The notes under the pieces: generated by a model | Seen by the model: the letters and a program-made list of their open reading frames with translations, nothing else | The model's database searches: none | Told to the model about the DNA's origin: nothing | Origin: RGIG3159 sp045640565 | Lineage (GTDB): Bacteria; Bacillota; Clostridia; Oscillospirales; Oscillospiraceae | Direction: 5' to 3' | DNA length: 39,491 bases | NCBI GenBank assembly: GCA_045640565.1 | Contig: JAZUFG010000079.1 | Location: 1-39,491, forward strand | In this document: positions 7,417 through 17,578 of the stretch, one piece after another | How the letters are laid out: every line of letters starts with the position of its first letter | Position numbering within the stretch: the stretch's first letter is position 1 | Made by a program: the position numbers and the translations under genes

Positions 7417-8754
7417 TTAATAAGGGTAGTTTTTTCTTTGAATCCGAAGGACTGCCAGCGTAACCAGGAATACCAGGAATTCCGCCAAGGGCATCGAAAG
7501 CCAGATCCCATCACTGCCCCAAATGAGCGGCAGAAGGAAAACGGCTGCCAATTGGAAAACAAAAATACGCAGGGCGGAAAGGCTGCCGGAAATCAGGCCG
7601 TTATTGAGGGATGCAAAAAATCCGGAGCCGAAAATATTGATCCCCGCAAAAAGATAGGACACGGAATAAATCTGCAGAGCACGGACGCTGATTTTGAGAA
7701 ACTCCGCATCATAGCCCGCAAAAACCTTTGCCACGGGAAGGGCTGTCAGCTCCGAAAGGGCCGTCATAACCGCAGAAGTCACGGTGATCAGGAAAACGCT
7801 CTTCCGAAAAAGGCTCTTCAGCTCCTTGCTGTTCCCTGCGCCGTAGGCAAAACTGAAAACCGGGCCGACACCCATAATATAGCCCAGATAGACAGAGACA
7901 AAAACAAAATTGACATACATAATGATGCCATACGCCGATACGCCGAACTCTCCCAAATAGCGCATGAGCTGAATGTTGTAAACAATATTCACCAGGGACA
8001 TTGCAACATTCGTTATAAAATCTGCCATGCCATTGCTCGCTGCGCGAAGGAGCTCCCGGGGCATAAAGGAGGTCTTTCCCAGCCTGAGGGGACTTGTCCG
8101 GGAAAAGCGAAAAAAGAAGAGCGGCCCGATTCCGCCTATACACTGCCCGATACAGGAAGCTGCTGCCGCGCCGGCAACACCCCAGCGCAAAACCGCAACA
8201 AAAAGCCAGTCCAAAATCATATTGGAAATGCCTGCTACCAGGGTAAAGGCCAAGCCCAATCTGGGGCGCTCTGCCGTAATAAAGAGGCTTTGGAAGGCGT
8301 ACTGCAGCATAAAGGCCGGAAGGGTCAAAAGAAATATGCGGCCGTAAAGAACGCTGATCTCCTGCAGTTCTCCCTTTGCTCCCATACGGTGGGCCACACC
8401 GGGCAGGAAGGCCTGAGCAAGAACCGTCAGGATCAATCCGGCGGCAATGATGACATATATCAGCAAAGAGAATATCCGATTTGCCCGCTCCTGATCCCCT
8501 TGGCCCCGCACCAATGCCACCAAAGCCGAACCGCCCACGCCGAAGAGAGAGCCCAGGGCAGAAAAAATCATACAGTAGGGGAATATTAAATTCAGGGCCG
8601 CGAAGGCTGTCTCACCCACTACATTGGAGATAAAAAGCCCGTCCACCACGCTGTAAATAGATGTAAACAGCATCATTGCCGCAGAGGGAAGCGCAAAGCG
8701 GATCAGGCGGCCGTAAGAAAAGTGATCTGAAAGATGTATCTTTGTTTTTGCCAT
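7417..8754 (-). CDS. MATE family efflux transporter
   Basis: The protein has 445 residues from the ATG at 8754, which has AGGA about 10 bases upstream; a longer frame to 8814 lacks such a site. It shows about twelve hydrophobic segments and the MATE N-terminal signature FALPSAAMMLFTSIYSVVDGLFISNVVG, then AALNLIFPYCMIFSALGSLFGVGGSALVA. These antiporters export drugs or metabolites using Na+ or H+ gradients across the cytoplasmic membrane. The gene is first of a pair with the ceramidase-fold hydrolase, so the exporter might move that enzyme's substrate or product, although this is only inferred from position. It is divergent from the kinase gene at 8920. Confidence 0.85.
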   Translation of the reverse strand: MAKTKIHLSDHFSYGRLIRFALPSAAMMLFTSIYSVVDGLFISNVVGETAFAALNLIFPYCMIFSALGSLFGVGGSALVALVRGQGDQERANRIFSLLIYVIIAAGLILTVLAQAFLPGVAHRMGAKGELQEISVLYGRIFLLTLPAFMLQYAFQSLFITAERPRLGLAFTLVAGISNMILDWLFVAVLRWGVAGAAAASCIGQCIGGIGPLFFFRFSRTSPLRLGKTSFMPRELLRAASNGMADFITNVAMSLVNIVYNIQLMRYLGEFGVSAYGIIMYVNFVFVSVYLGYIMGVGPVFSFAYGAGNSKELKSLFRKSVFLITVTSAVMTALSELTALPVAKVFAGYDAEFLKISVRALQIYSVSYLFAGINIFGSGFFASLNNGLISGSLSALRIFVFQLAAVFLLPLIWGSDGIWLSMPLAEFLVFLVTLAVLRIQRKNYPY

Positions 8755-8834
8755 TGAGCTGGTTTCCTTGTCTGTTTTCCCTGATATTTTATCCGATTCT
8801 GCCCTTTTCCGCAAGAAGGTTTCCGAAAAAGAGA

Positions 8835-8863
8835 TTGCTTTTTCCTCCGAAGATTGGTAAACT
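8835..8863 (+). promoter_or_regulatory. Promoter of the kdgK-type gene
   Basis: TTGCTT (8835-8840), a 17-base spacer and TAAACT (8858-8863). The leader then carries a small hairpin GCCTGC / GCAGGC at about 8883-8903 just before the ribosome binding site AAGGAGG. Confidence 0.5.
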
Positions 8864-8919
8864 AACCGGGAAATAAAAATGTGCCTGCCGGACTTCTGCA
8901 GGCATATAAGGAGGATCTT

Positions 8920-9951
8920 ATGAAATTCTTAACCTTTGGTGAAATCATGCTCCGCCTGAAGGGCCCCGGCACGGAACGCCTGCTGACCAATCATTTCCTG
9001 GAAGCCACCTTTGGCGGCGGTGAAGCCAATGTGGCCGTTTCCCTGGCCAACTATAACCAGGATGTTGCCTACCTGACCGTTCTTCCCATGAAGAACAACC
9101 CCATTACCGATGCCTGCATCCGGGAACTCCGGGGCTATGGTGTGGACACCAGCCGCATTGTAGACGGCGAAGGCCGTTTCGGCGTCTACTACGTTCAGGG
9201 CGGTGCCAACCAGCTGCCCAGCACCGTCACCTATGACCGCGCCTATTCCGCTATCGCCCTGGCAAAGCCCGGCGACATTGATTGGGACAAAGCCTTCAAG
9301 GACATCAGCTGGTTCCATATCACCGGTATCACCCCCGCCATCTCCGAGACCGCTATGCAGCTCTCCCTGGATTCCGTGAAGGAAGCCAAGAAGCGGGGCA
9401 TTACCGTTTCCTGTGACCTGAACTATCGGAAGAATCTTTGGAAGTACGGCAAAAAAGCCTCTGAGGTCATGCGGGAGCTGGCAAACTATGTGGATGTGGC
9501 CATCGCCAACGAAGAGGATGTGCAGAAGGCCCTGGAAATCACCACCGATGTGGTGGTAGAATCCGGCGAGCTGGACCGCAGCAAATATAAGGCTCTGGGC
9601 GACAAGGTTTTGGCTGCCTATCCCAACATGAAGATGATCGCCATTACCCTGCGGGAATCCAAGTCCGCAGATTCCAACGGCTGGGCTGCCTGCCTGAATG
9701 ACCGGGAGAATTTCTATGTTTCCAAGCGCTACATGATCTCCGATATCGTGGACCGGGTCGGCGGCGGCGACAGCTTTGCGGGCGGCCTTCTCTTTGGCCT
9801 GACCAACTATGAAAGCCGTCAGCAGGCTCTGGAGTTTGCCGTTGCTGCTTCCTGCCTGAAGCATTCCATTGCCGGCGACTACAACCGCGTCAGCATTTCC
9901 GATGTGGAAAAGCTCATGGGCGGGGATGGGACCGGCCGCGTCCAGCGTTAA
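8920..9951 (+). CDS. kdgK: PfkB-family sugar kinase, 2-dehydro-3-deoxygluconokinase type
   Basis: The protein has 343 residues and a PfkB (ribokinase) fold. MKFLTFGEIMLRL opens the fold, FGGGEANVAVSLANY near residue 37 is the first PfkB motif, and DRVGGGDSFAGGLLFGL near residue 290 is the second motif with the catalytic Asp and anion hole. The pattern fits KDG kinases, which phosphorylate 2-keto-3-deoxygluconate to KDPG with ATP in the cytosol during uronate or pectin breakdown. The start at 8920 is set by AAGGAGG 5 bases upstream. The usual partner KDPG aldolase is not in this window, so the exact sugar acid is not proven. It is transcribed alone, with a terminator at 10018-10043. Confidence 0.8.
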   Translation: MKFLTFGEIMLRLKGPGTERLLTNHFLEATFGGGEANVAVSLANYNQDVAYLTVLPMKNNPITDACIRELRGYGVDTSRIVDGEGRFGVYYVQGGANQLPSTVTYDRAYSAIALAKPGDIDWDKAFKDISWFHITGITPAISETAMQLSLDSVKEAKKRGITVSCDLNYRKNLWKYGKKASEVMRELANYVDVAIANEEDVQKALEITTDVVVESGELDRSKYKALGDKVLAAYPNMKMIAITLRESKSADSNGWAACLNDRENFYVSKRYMISDIVDRVGGGDSFAGGLLFGLTNYESRQQALEFAVAASCLKHSIAGDYNRVSISDVEKLMGGDGTGRVQR

Positions 9952-10017
9952 GTTCCGGGACGGGGGCAAGGAAACTCGGAACCGTCAAAATGAAGTTATT
10001 ATTTTTGTCCTTTTCCA

Positions 10018-10050
10018 AGTGGGTCCTTTTCCGGGCCCACTTCTTTTTTG
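10018..10050 (+). terminator. Terminator of the kdgK-type gene
   Basis: AAGTGGGTCC and GGGCCCACTT (10018-10043) form a stem followed by CTTTTTTG, about 70 bases past the kinase stop. Confidence 0.7.
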
Positions 10051-10096
10051 GGTAATAAGGTAACTTCGTTGTATTTGAATCATTTTGACTTACTGC

Positions 10097-10144
10097 AGAA
10101 CTTTCGCCCTAGCGTACCAACGTACGCCGACGGACGAAAGTTCT
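10097..10144. repeat. 48-bp palindromic element, copy 1
   Basis: The outer arms AGAACTTTCG (10097-10106) and CGAAAGTTCT (10135-10144) are perfect. The inner core TAGCGTACC-AAC-GTACGCCGAC (10110-10131) contains a GCGTAC/GTACGC stem. The core recurs in inverted orientation at 22808-22829. The sister repeat at 10281-10350 lacks bases 10106-10153. Confidence 0.65.
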
Positions 10145-10220
10145 TTGTCTTCCGGGCTTCCTTGCCCCCGGTTAAATAAATAAGCCCGGAACCGTTAAAA
10201 AAGTTATAGTTTAAGCTTTA

Positions 10221-10257
10221 TCAAGTGAGTCCTATTCCGGGGCTCACTTGTTTTTTT
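10221..10257 (+). terminator. Second terminator copy within the repeat
   Basis: CAAGTGAGTCC and GGGGCTCACTTG form a stem followed by TTTTTTT. It is the second-unit copy of the hairpin at 10018. Confidence 0.6.
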
Positions 10258-10480
10258 CGTGAACCCACTGTTTTAATAATGTAACTTCGTTATGTTTATA
10301 TTTTTTGACTTACCGCAGAACTTTCGGGCTTCCTTGCCCCCGGTTATATAAACAAGCCCGGAACCGTCAAAAAGAAGTTATTATTCTTTGTCCTTTTCCA
10401 AGTGGGTCCTTTTAGGCGCCAATAAAGGATTTTCACAAGAAGATTTTTATTGATGTCCTCAAGCGGTGCTCAACAGAAGA

Positions 10481-10523
10481 AAAAAGGTTACATGATTGGA
10501 TTCCCTTTCATGTAGCCTTTTTT
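10481..10523. terminator. Bidirectional terminator between kdgK and the Fic gene
   Basis: AAAAAGGTTACATGA (10481-10495) pairs with TCATGTAGCCTTTTTT (10508-10523) with one wobble pair. An A-run precedes it and a T-run follows, so it can end transcripts from both sides; it lies between convergent genes. Confidence 0.7.
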
Positions 10524-10614
10524 AGTCTATTCTAATATCTGCCGAATAAACCGCCCTGCGGTTTATTTCCGTAACATATGCCGCGTTATTCCGTAAAAGG
10601 ATTAAAATGGGTGC

Positions 10615-11550
10615 TTATATTGATAGCAGATTCATTACCATGGCAACCATAATATCTTTTTCCTTAGGATCTGATTCCGCAATCATCAGTGTGATAGCAA
10701 CTAAGGCACCATCACTGATGACCTTATGCCCGCCTTTAAAGAGAATGTGATTTCGGTTCAGGAATTCCAGAAACAGAGATGCGGCGATTCTCTTGCAGCC
10801 GTCAGCGAAAGGGTGATCCTTGATCATAAAATACAGCAGATTGGCCGCCTTTTCCTCTGCGGAGGGATATACGTCGCTTCCGAATACATTCTGGTAAACC
10901 GCAGCAAGAATTCCTTCTACTTTTCCCGGTTCTTTCTCCACACCAAATACATCGGATTTGAAAGTATCTTCCATGGCATCCACCATAGCGCGGCATTCGG
11001 TATAGGTAATCCGGTAGGCAGGTTTAGTTCCGGCAGGTTTTTCCAGTGCCTGATGATCGTAGTTATCCAGCAGCGAAAGTGCCTGTGTGTATTGATTGAC
11101 AGCCTGCAGCACCTCTGTTTCATTGATTTCCATTGCAGATACCAGCATTTTTGCCTGGATCTCTACGGTTTTTTGCAGGGCGTCTAATCTTTTTTCATTG
11201 ACGGCATAGCCTTTCAGCATATACGATTTCAGCACGGAGTTTGCCCATTTTCTGAACGCAATGCCGCGTTTGCTGTTGACCCGGTATCCCACAGACAAAA
11301 TCATATCCAAATTATAGGTCTTGGGTTTTCTTCCTCCGGTACTTTTATCGGAAATTCCGATAGAAGTCTGATCCAGTTCTCCGGAAGACAGAATATTGCT
11401 GATATGCTCGCTCACTGTTGCCTGATTGACATCATACAATAATTCAATCTGCTTTTGTGTCAGCCACACAGTTCCTTCTTCCGGGCTAAACTGAACATTG
11501 ATATTCAATTCACCGTCTGTATAGACAACAATTTCTTTCTTAGCAGTCAT
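10615..11550 (-). CDS. RhuM-family protein with C-terminal Fic/Doc domain
   Basis: The protein has 311 residues. Residues 1-120 match the RhuM virulence-protein family (IVVYTDGELNINVQF, WLTQKQIELLYDVNQATVSEHI, TYNLDMILSVGYRVNSKRGIAFRKWA), with a helix-turn-helix-like segment near 30-55. The C-terminal half is a Fic/Doc fold with HPFADGCKR near residue 250. Fic proteins transfer AMP, and Doc transfers phosphate, onto target proteins; many are toxins. Here the usual Asn of HPFxDGN is Cys, so activity could be reduced or changed. No separate antitoxin gene is evident on either side. AAGGAG lies about 8 bases before the ATG. The gene is flanked by repeat-rich, AT-rich DNA, which suggests transfer. 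Confidence 0.82.
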   Translation of the reverse strand: MTAKKEIVVYTDGELNINVQFSPEEGTVWLTQKQIELLYDVNQATVSEHISNILSSGELDQTSIGISDKSTGGRKPKTYNLDMILSVGYRVNSKRGIAFRKWANSVLKSYMLKGYAVNEKRLDALQKTVEIQAKMLVSAMEINETEVLQAVNQYTQALSLLDNYDHQALEKPAGTKPAYRITYTECRAMVDAMEDTFKSDVFGVEKEPGKVEGILAAVYQNVFGSDVYPSAEEKAANLLYFMIKDHPFADGCKRIAASLFLEFLNRNHILFKGGHKVISDGALVAITLMIAESDPKEKDIMVAMVMNLLSI

Positions 11551-11821
11551 GGGTACGCTCCTTATATCTCAATTTTTCCGCTCATCAGCCTTGGGAGCAA
11601 GCAGTCACATGATGTTGACGACGCAATAATGCTTTTATTGAGAACAGTTATTTTTATAATGTCGGATTACTCGCTTCCTTAAAATTTGCAAGCAATTCGT
11701 TTGCTCAGAATAAGTTGATAACTTTCCCGGCACGAACAGGACTTAACTTTTGCTGTGCTGCGCCGCAGCAAGATTATTCATTTCATGTGCTTTCAATATA
11801 GCGTTATTATAATTCAAATAT

Positions 11822-11995
11822 ATGAACAATTCTATCCCTTACGGAAATTTTCGTTCTGTGAGAGATTCTTCGTTCAAAACGGAGGCTTATTTCCATTGTG
11901 AAAGTTTGCGAAGCAAAATCTCCGCACACAATCCGGAAAATTTTCGCCCCGGCGGAAATGCCGGGCAGGGTGCCTGCTTCTTGCGTTTTTTCTGA
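11822..11995 (+). CDS. Doubtful small ORF (57 residues)
   Basis: The frame opens with ATG and reads MNNSIPYGNFRSVRDSSFK, then a basic and aromatic tail ending CFLRFF. The sequence is not low-complexity, but no ribosome binding site precedes the ATG and the end overlaps the tex -35 box. I do not recognise a family. It may be only a conserved intergenic sequence that happens to be open. Confidence 0.2.
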   Translation: MNNSIPYGNFRSVRDSSFKTEAYFHCESLRSKISAHNPENFRPGGNAGQGACFLRFF

Positions 11996-12009
11996 AAATC
12001 CGCTATAAT
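11981..12009 (+). promoter_or_regulatory. tex promoter
   Basis: TTGCGT (11981-11986), a 17-base spacer and a perfect TATAAT (12004-12009). The start codon follows 33 bases later with AGGAAAGG as ribosome binding site. Confidence 0.75.
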
Positions 12010-12041
12010 ACCGCCAGTTTATTTTTAGGAAAGGAAACTCC

Positions 12042-14201
<2,160 letters not shown>

Positions 14202-14223
14202 CATTCCCTCAACAAAAGAAAAG

Positions 14224-14266
14224 CGCCTCTGCCTGTTCCCAAAAAGGGGCAGACAGAGGCGTCTTT
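14224..14266. terminator. Terminator between tex and the HTH gene
   Basis: CGCCTCTGCCTG (14224-14235) pairs with CAGACAGAGGCG (14250-14261) with one mismatch; TCTTTGT follows on the plus strand and CTTTTCTTTTG on the minus strand, so it can serve both convergent units. Confidence 0.7.
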
Positions 14267-14282
14267 GTGCTTCCGTGAGCTT

Positions 14283-14774
14283 TTATTCCGGGACTTCATC
14301 CATTCTCCCGTTGTTGATGGCATCCTCGATCCAGATCCGAAGGCCCTGAATAGAGCGGTCGATCCTATTCAGCTTTTCCAGAATTTCATCAAAATCTCTC
14401 CGTTCAAAATCATTGACCCGACCGTCCACGGAAATTTCGATCAGGCGGTTTTTCTCCGCCTCCATGGCATTGAGGGAAGCCAGGATCTCTACGGTGATCT
14501 GTGCAAAATTGGTCAGTTTCGCCTCCGGGACATACTTTTCCCCGATGGGACATTCATGGGTGCAGTAGTAATTGCAGAGCTCCGGATTCTGATATGCTCC
14601 CTCCATGGCCAGCACCTCATCCGGGTGGGGAAAGGCTCTGTCGCTCTCAATTTTCTCAATCCGGTCCGCAGAAACAAAACCCAAAAGCTCTGCGGCGGCA
14701 TCACGGGTCAGCCCCCGCTCTTCCCGGCTCTGCTGGTAAATATTTTTATTTTCTTTCACGGAACGCTTTCCCAT
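14283..14774 (-). CDS. XRE-type helix-turn-helix protein with Cys cluster
   Basis: The protein has 163 residues. Residues 15-60 form an XRE-like helix-turn-helix (REERGLTRDAAAELLGFVSADRIEKIES). Then comes CNYYCTHECPIGE near 68-80, whose three closely spaced Cys could bind metal or a cluster. The C-terminal half is helical and charged. It is probably a cytosolic regulator; the target is unknown. AAGGAGA lies about 7 bases before the ATG, and the start is 2 bases past the PIG-L stop, so it is the last gene of the folT operon. A similar small HTH protein is found in several clostridial genomes as far as I recall. Confidence 0.75.
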   Translation of the reverse strand: MGKRSVKENKNIYQQSREERGLTRDAAAELLGFVSADRIEKIESDRAFPHPDEVLAMEGAYQNPELCNYYCTHECPIGEKYVPEAKLTNFAQITVEILASLNAMEAEKNRLIEISVDGRVNDFERRDFDEILEKLNRIDRSIQGLRIWIEDAINNGRMDEVPE

Positions 14775-14776
14775 AA

Positions 14777-16294
14777 TTATCTCCTTCCACGCTTTCGGAG
14801 TGACATAACGAGCGCCAAGATGAGCAAAAGAAATGCCACAGCAAAAATCACTCCGACAACCACATAGACCGGCCCGACCTTTTCCGGGTTTTCATAGCTT
14901 TCGGAATAAACCTCTTCCGCCAGTTCCTGTCTCTCCTGCTCTTTGGCCTTTTCGGCCGCAGCAGCCGCTTCTTCCGCTTTTGCCCGCTCTTCTGCCTTCC
15001 GGGCTTCCTCCGCGAGGCGCGCTTCCTCTGCCTGCCTGGCAGCCTCTTCCTCGGCAGCCTTCTCTGCCTGCTCCGCGTAGGTCAGGACATTCTCAAACAT
15101 GTCCTTCTTTTCCCGGTCCGGGCCGACAGTGCTTCTGAAAAGGCCATATTCACGGGGACTGTAATCCAAAAGCTGATCACAGCGGCTCACGGATTTGAGC
15201 CATTGAGGATAATAGGTCCCCATCTGAGACTCATGGCAGGGGAGGCCCAGCTTTTGTGTCACCTCAAAGGCCGTTTTGCCGCCGAAATGCTCCAGCGGCT
15301 GATCCCAATCCATTACAATGGCATTCTCTCCGTAAAGGTGAAGATAGGTCTTGGGCGTATCCCACACGCCATACTGCTCTGCCGATTCCGGATATGCTGC
15401 CGGATCTTGAGCGATCTCCACTGCCTCAGCCAGGCAATCCGCATAGATTTTATGCTGGCCGTGGCCGTATTCCCCGTTCAAATCGTGGCCTACTGCCACC
15501 TGGGGCTTGAAGCGGCGAAGCTGCTCCGTGACATAAGAGATCACATCTTCCCGGCTATAACCGTTGCCTGCCAGCGCCGTGTAGCAGGCGGCCAGATCAT
15601 CCACCCGGAAATCCGGGAAGGGCCCGAAAACAGGGTAGGTCCGGACTCCGACAGCCCAAAGGCCGTTCAGCATCTCATGCATCCGGTTTATATTGTTATT
15701 CTGATGACCGGTGAAATAACAGACCTGAACCTGATAGCCCAGCTCCCCGGCATAATAGGGAAGCAAACCGGCAAAGAAAATCTGGTCGTCATCTCCGTGG
15801 GTGGAAAAAAGAACCAGATCCGTTTCCCCATCCATGGGCTCTTCCCAGTTCTGAACAGAGGCAGGAAGCTCTCCCGCAGAATAGGCTGTCAGCTCCCCTA
15901 AGCTCTGGCCCCCTTTTTCAAAGGAAATGACCAGCTCCTTGCAGGGGTGCCCAAAAAGCTCCTCCAGATCCAAAAAAGCATGGATAAAGCCGTTATCGCA
16001 AAGGACTTTTTCTCCGCTGCTGCTGTCCTCCAGAGAATACGCTTCCGGGGGTGTCACGAAGAAAAGATAGAGGGAAGAGATCTCTTCCTCCGAGGAAACC
16101 GTCAGCTTGCCGTTTTCTGCTGCGTTCTTATAATCATAGTCGTAGCCATTCTTCAAAAAGGCGGTGTCTCCAAAGGCATCACCCTCTAAAAGAAGGGCTG
16201 AAGAAAGATTCTCGGCCTCCTGCGCAAAGGCTGCCGTAACGAGAACTGCCAGCACTGCCCCTATGAGAAGAATTCTGAGGACTGTTCTTTTCAT
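14777..16294 (-). CDS. Secreted, membrane-anchored PIG-L family deacetylase
   Basis: The protein has 505 residues. A signal peptide (residues 1-24) ends near AFA. The PIG-L (LmbE) fold follows: DLVLFSTHGDDDQIFFAG near residue 160 is a variant of the zinc motif AHPDDE in which His, Asp and Asp are kept, and GHDLNGEYGHGQHK near 275 supplies the second His. A long Ala/Glu coiled coil (about 410-465) and a C-terminal membrane helix followed by RKRGRR anchor it, with the catalytic part outside the cell. PIG-L enzymes remove acetyl groups from N-acetylglucosaminyl compounds, so a cell-wall or glycan target is likely. Its ATG overlaps the folC stop (ATGA), so translation is coupled. Confidence 0.85.
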   Translation of the reverse strand: MKRTVLRILLIGAVLAVLVTAAFAQEAENLSSALLLEGDAFGDTAFLKNGYDYDYKNAAENGKLTVSSEEEISSLYLFFVTPPEAYSLEDSSSGEKVLCDNGFIHAFLDLEELFGHPCKELVISFEKGGQSLGELTAYSAGELPASVQNWEEPMDGETDLVLFSTHGDDDQIFFAGLLPYYAGELGYQVQVCYFTGHQNNNINRMHEMLNGLWAVGVRTYPVFGPFPDFRVDDLAACYTALAGNGYSREDVISYVTEQLRRFKPQVAVGHDLNGEYGHGQHKIYADCLAEAVEIAQDPAAYPESAEQYGVWDTPKTYLHLYGENAIVMDWDQPLEHFGGKTAFEVTQKLGLPCHESQMGTYYPQWLKSVSRCDQLLDYSPREYGLFRSTVGPDREKKDMFENVLTYAEQAEKAAEEEAARQAEEARLAEEARKAEERAKAEEAAAAAEKAKEQERQELAEEVYSESYENPEKVGPVYVVVGVIFAVAFLLLILALVMSLRKRGRR

Positions 16295-17577
16295 TCTGCT
16301 TCCTCCGGAAGAATTTGATCTGCTGCTGTCTTGATATCCCCCAACATATAGAGAGAACCGAATGCCAGGATCGCTGTATTTTCATCTGCAAGGGCACAGG
16401 CCTCTTTCACGGCCTCCTCAGCGGAGAGGAAAGCTCTTGCCTTCGCTCCGCCATCCCGCAGATGGCTTGCCAAAGCCTCTGCCTCCAGCCTACGGGGGCT
16501 GGAAGGCGTGATGCAGAGGAATTCCGAAATATACGGCAGGAGCGGACGGTACATCTCTCCATAATCTTTATCTGCCAAAACGCCGGTAATTGCCAGTATT
16601 TTATTATCCGCAAGATAGTCCCGGATATTCGCCTTCAATGCTTCCAGACATTGGGGATTGTGGCCTCCGTCAATGATAAACAGGGGCTTCCTGCGGAGGA
16701 TCTCAAAACGCCCCGGCCAGGAAACCCGGCGAAGTCCCTCCCGGACAGCTTCTTCCGAAATCTTCCAGCCCCGCTCCCTGAGACTGTCCGCAATCTCCAA
16801 TACAACGGCCGCATTACGGAGCTGGTGCTCCCCCAAAAGCGGCAGGAAAAGATTCTTTCGCCCGCCGCAGTCAAAGGTCTGCCCTTCCAAAGAATGGCTC
16901 AGGGGCCGAAGACTTTCAAAATCTGCCTTGCGAAGGCTCAAATGCCGCTCTTTGCAGATACGGGAAAAGACCGCTTCCACACCGGGTGTTCCCCGATAGA
17001 CAACGGCCCTGCCGCCTTCCTTAAAAATCCCCGCCTTGGTTTCGGCGATTTTTTCCACGCTGTCTCCCAAATACTCCGTGTGGTCCAAGCCGATGTTCGT
17101 AATAACGGCAAGCTCGGGGCAATCGATCACATTGGTGGAATCCAGGGCACCGCCCATCCCCACCTCCAGGACAACGATCTCGCAGGCCTTTCTCCGGAAA
17201 AACTCCATGCCGATGGCGGTAACCAGCTCAAACTCCGTGGGGTGGACCTCCATGGCTTCCGCAAGGGGACGGATAAACTCCACGATTTCCACCAGTTCCT
17301 CATCCGTGATGGGAACGCCGTTTACCTGCATCCGCTCGTGAAAACGGTAGAGATAGGGGGAAGTAAACATGCCTGTCCGATAGTTCGCAGCTTCCAAAAG
17401 GGAGGCCGTCATGGCCACCGTGGAACCCTTGCCGTTCGTTCCGGCTACATGCACAAATTTTAACAGTTTCTGGGGATCCCCCATCCTGCGAAGGAGCTCC
17501 CGGATCCTCTCCAGTCCCGGCTCGGCACCCTTCCAAAAATAGGAGTGAATATAAGCAATGGCTTCTTGAGCTGTCAT
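16291..17577 (-). CDS. folC: Bifunctional folylpolyglutamate/dihydrofolate synthase
   Basis: The protein has 428 residues from the ATG at 17577. The P-loop reads VHVAGTNGKGSTVAM near residue 43, followed by TGMFTSPYLYRFHERMQVNG and the Mur-ligase signature VLEVGMGGALDSTNVI. The Mur-ligase C-terminal domain includes FIIDGGHNP. It adds glutamate to folates using ATP in the cytosol. The start was moved inward because AAGGA lies 11 bases upstream and the previous gene (folT) stops 1 base before it. The tight link with the folate transporter supports the assignment. Confidence 0.93.
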   Translation of the reverse strand: MTAQEAIAYIHSYFWKGAEPGLERIRELLRRMGDPQKLLKFVHVAGTNGKGSTVAMTASLLEAANYRTGMFTSPYLYRFHERMQVNGVPITDEELVEIVEFIRPLAEAMEVHPTEFELVTAIGMEFFRRKACEIVVLEVGMGGALDSTNVIDCPELAVITNIGLDHTEYLGDSVEKIAETKAGIFKEGGRAVVYRGTPGVEAVFSRICKERHLSLRKADFESLRPLSHSLEGQTFDCGGRKNLFLPLLGEHQLRNAAVVLEIADSLRERGWKISEEAVREGLRRVSWPGRFEILRRKPLFIIDGGHNPQCLEALKANIRDYLADNKILAITGVLADKDYGEMYRPLLPYISEFLCITPSSPRRLEAEALASHLRDGGAKARAFLSAEEAVKEACALADENTAILAFGSLYMLGDIKTAADQILPEEAE

Positions 17578-17578
17578 A

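Larger units (their letters stand above)
9977..10413. repeat. Three-copy degenerate intergenic repeat carrying terminators
   Basis: The segment starting CGGAACCGT recurs at 9977, 10187 and 10359. A second block beginning GTAACTTCGTT recurs at 10060 and 10281. A third, CGGGCTTCCTTGCCCCCGGTT ending in AAGCCCGGAACCG, recurs at about 10153 and 10326. Together they form units of roughly 170 bases; the first is longer because of an extra palindromic segment. The third unit is cut off at about 10413. Each unit begins with an AAGTGRGTCC hairpin that acts, or once acted, as a terminator. The region 9952-10614 has no gene that I can support. Confidence 0.7.
11551..12041. other. Gene-poor stretch upstream of tex
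   Basis: This AT-rich spacer lies between the divergent Fic and tex genes. It contains the tex promoter at its right end and one doubtful small frame at 11822-11995. I see no RNA gene or transposon end in the rest. Confidence 0.5.
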
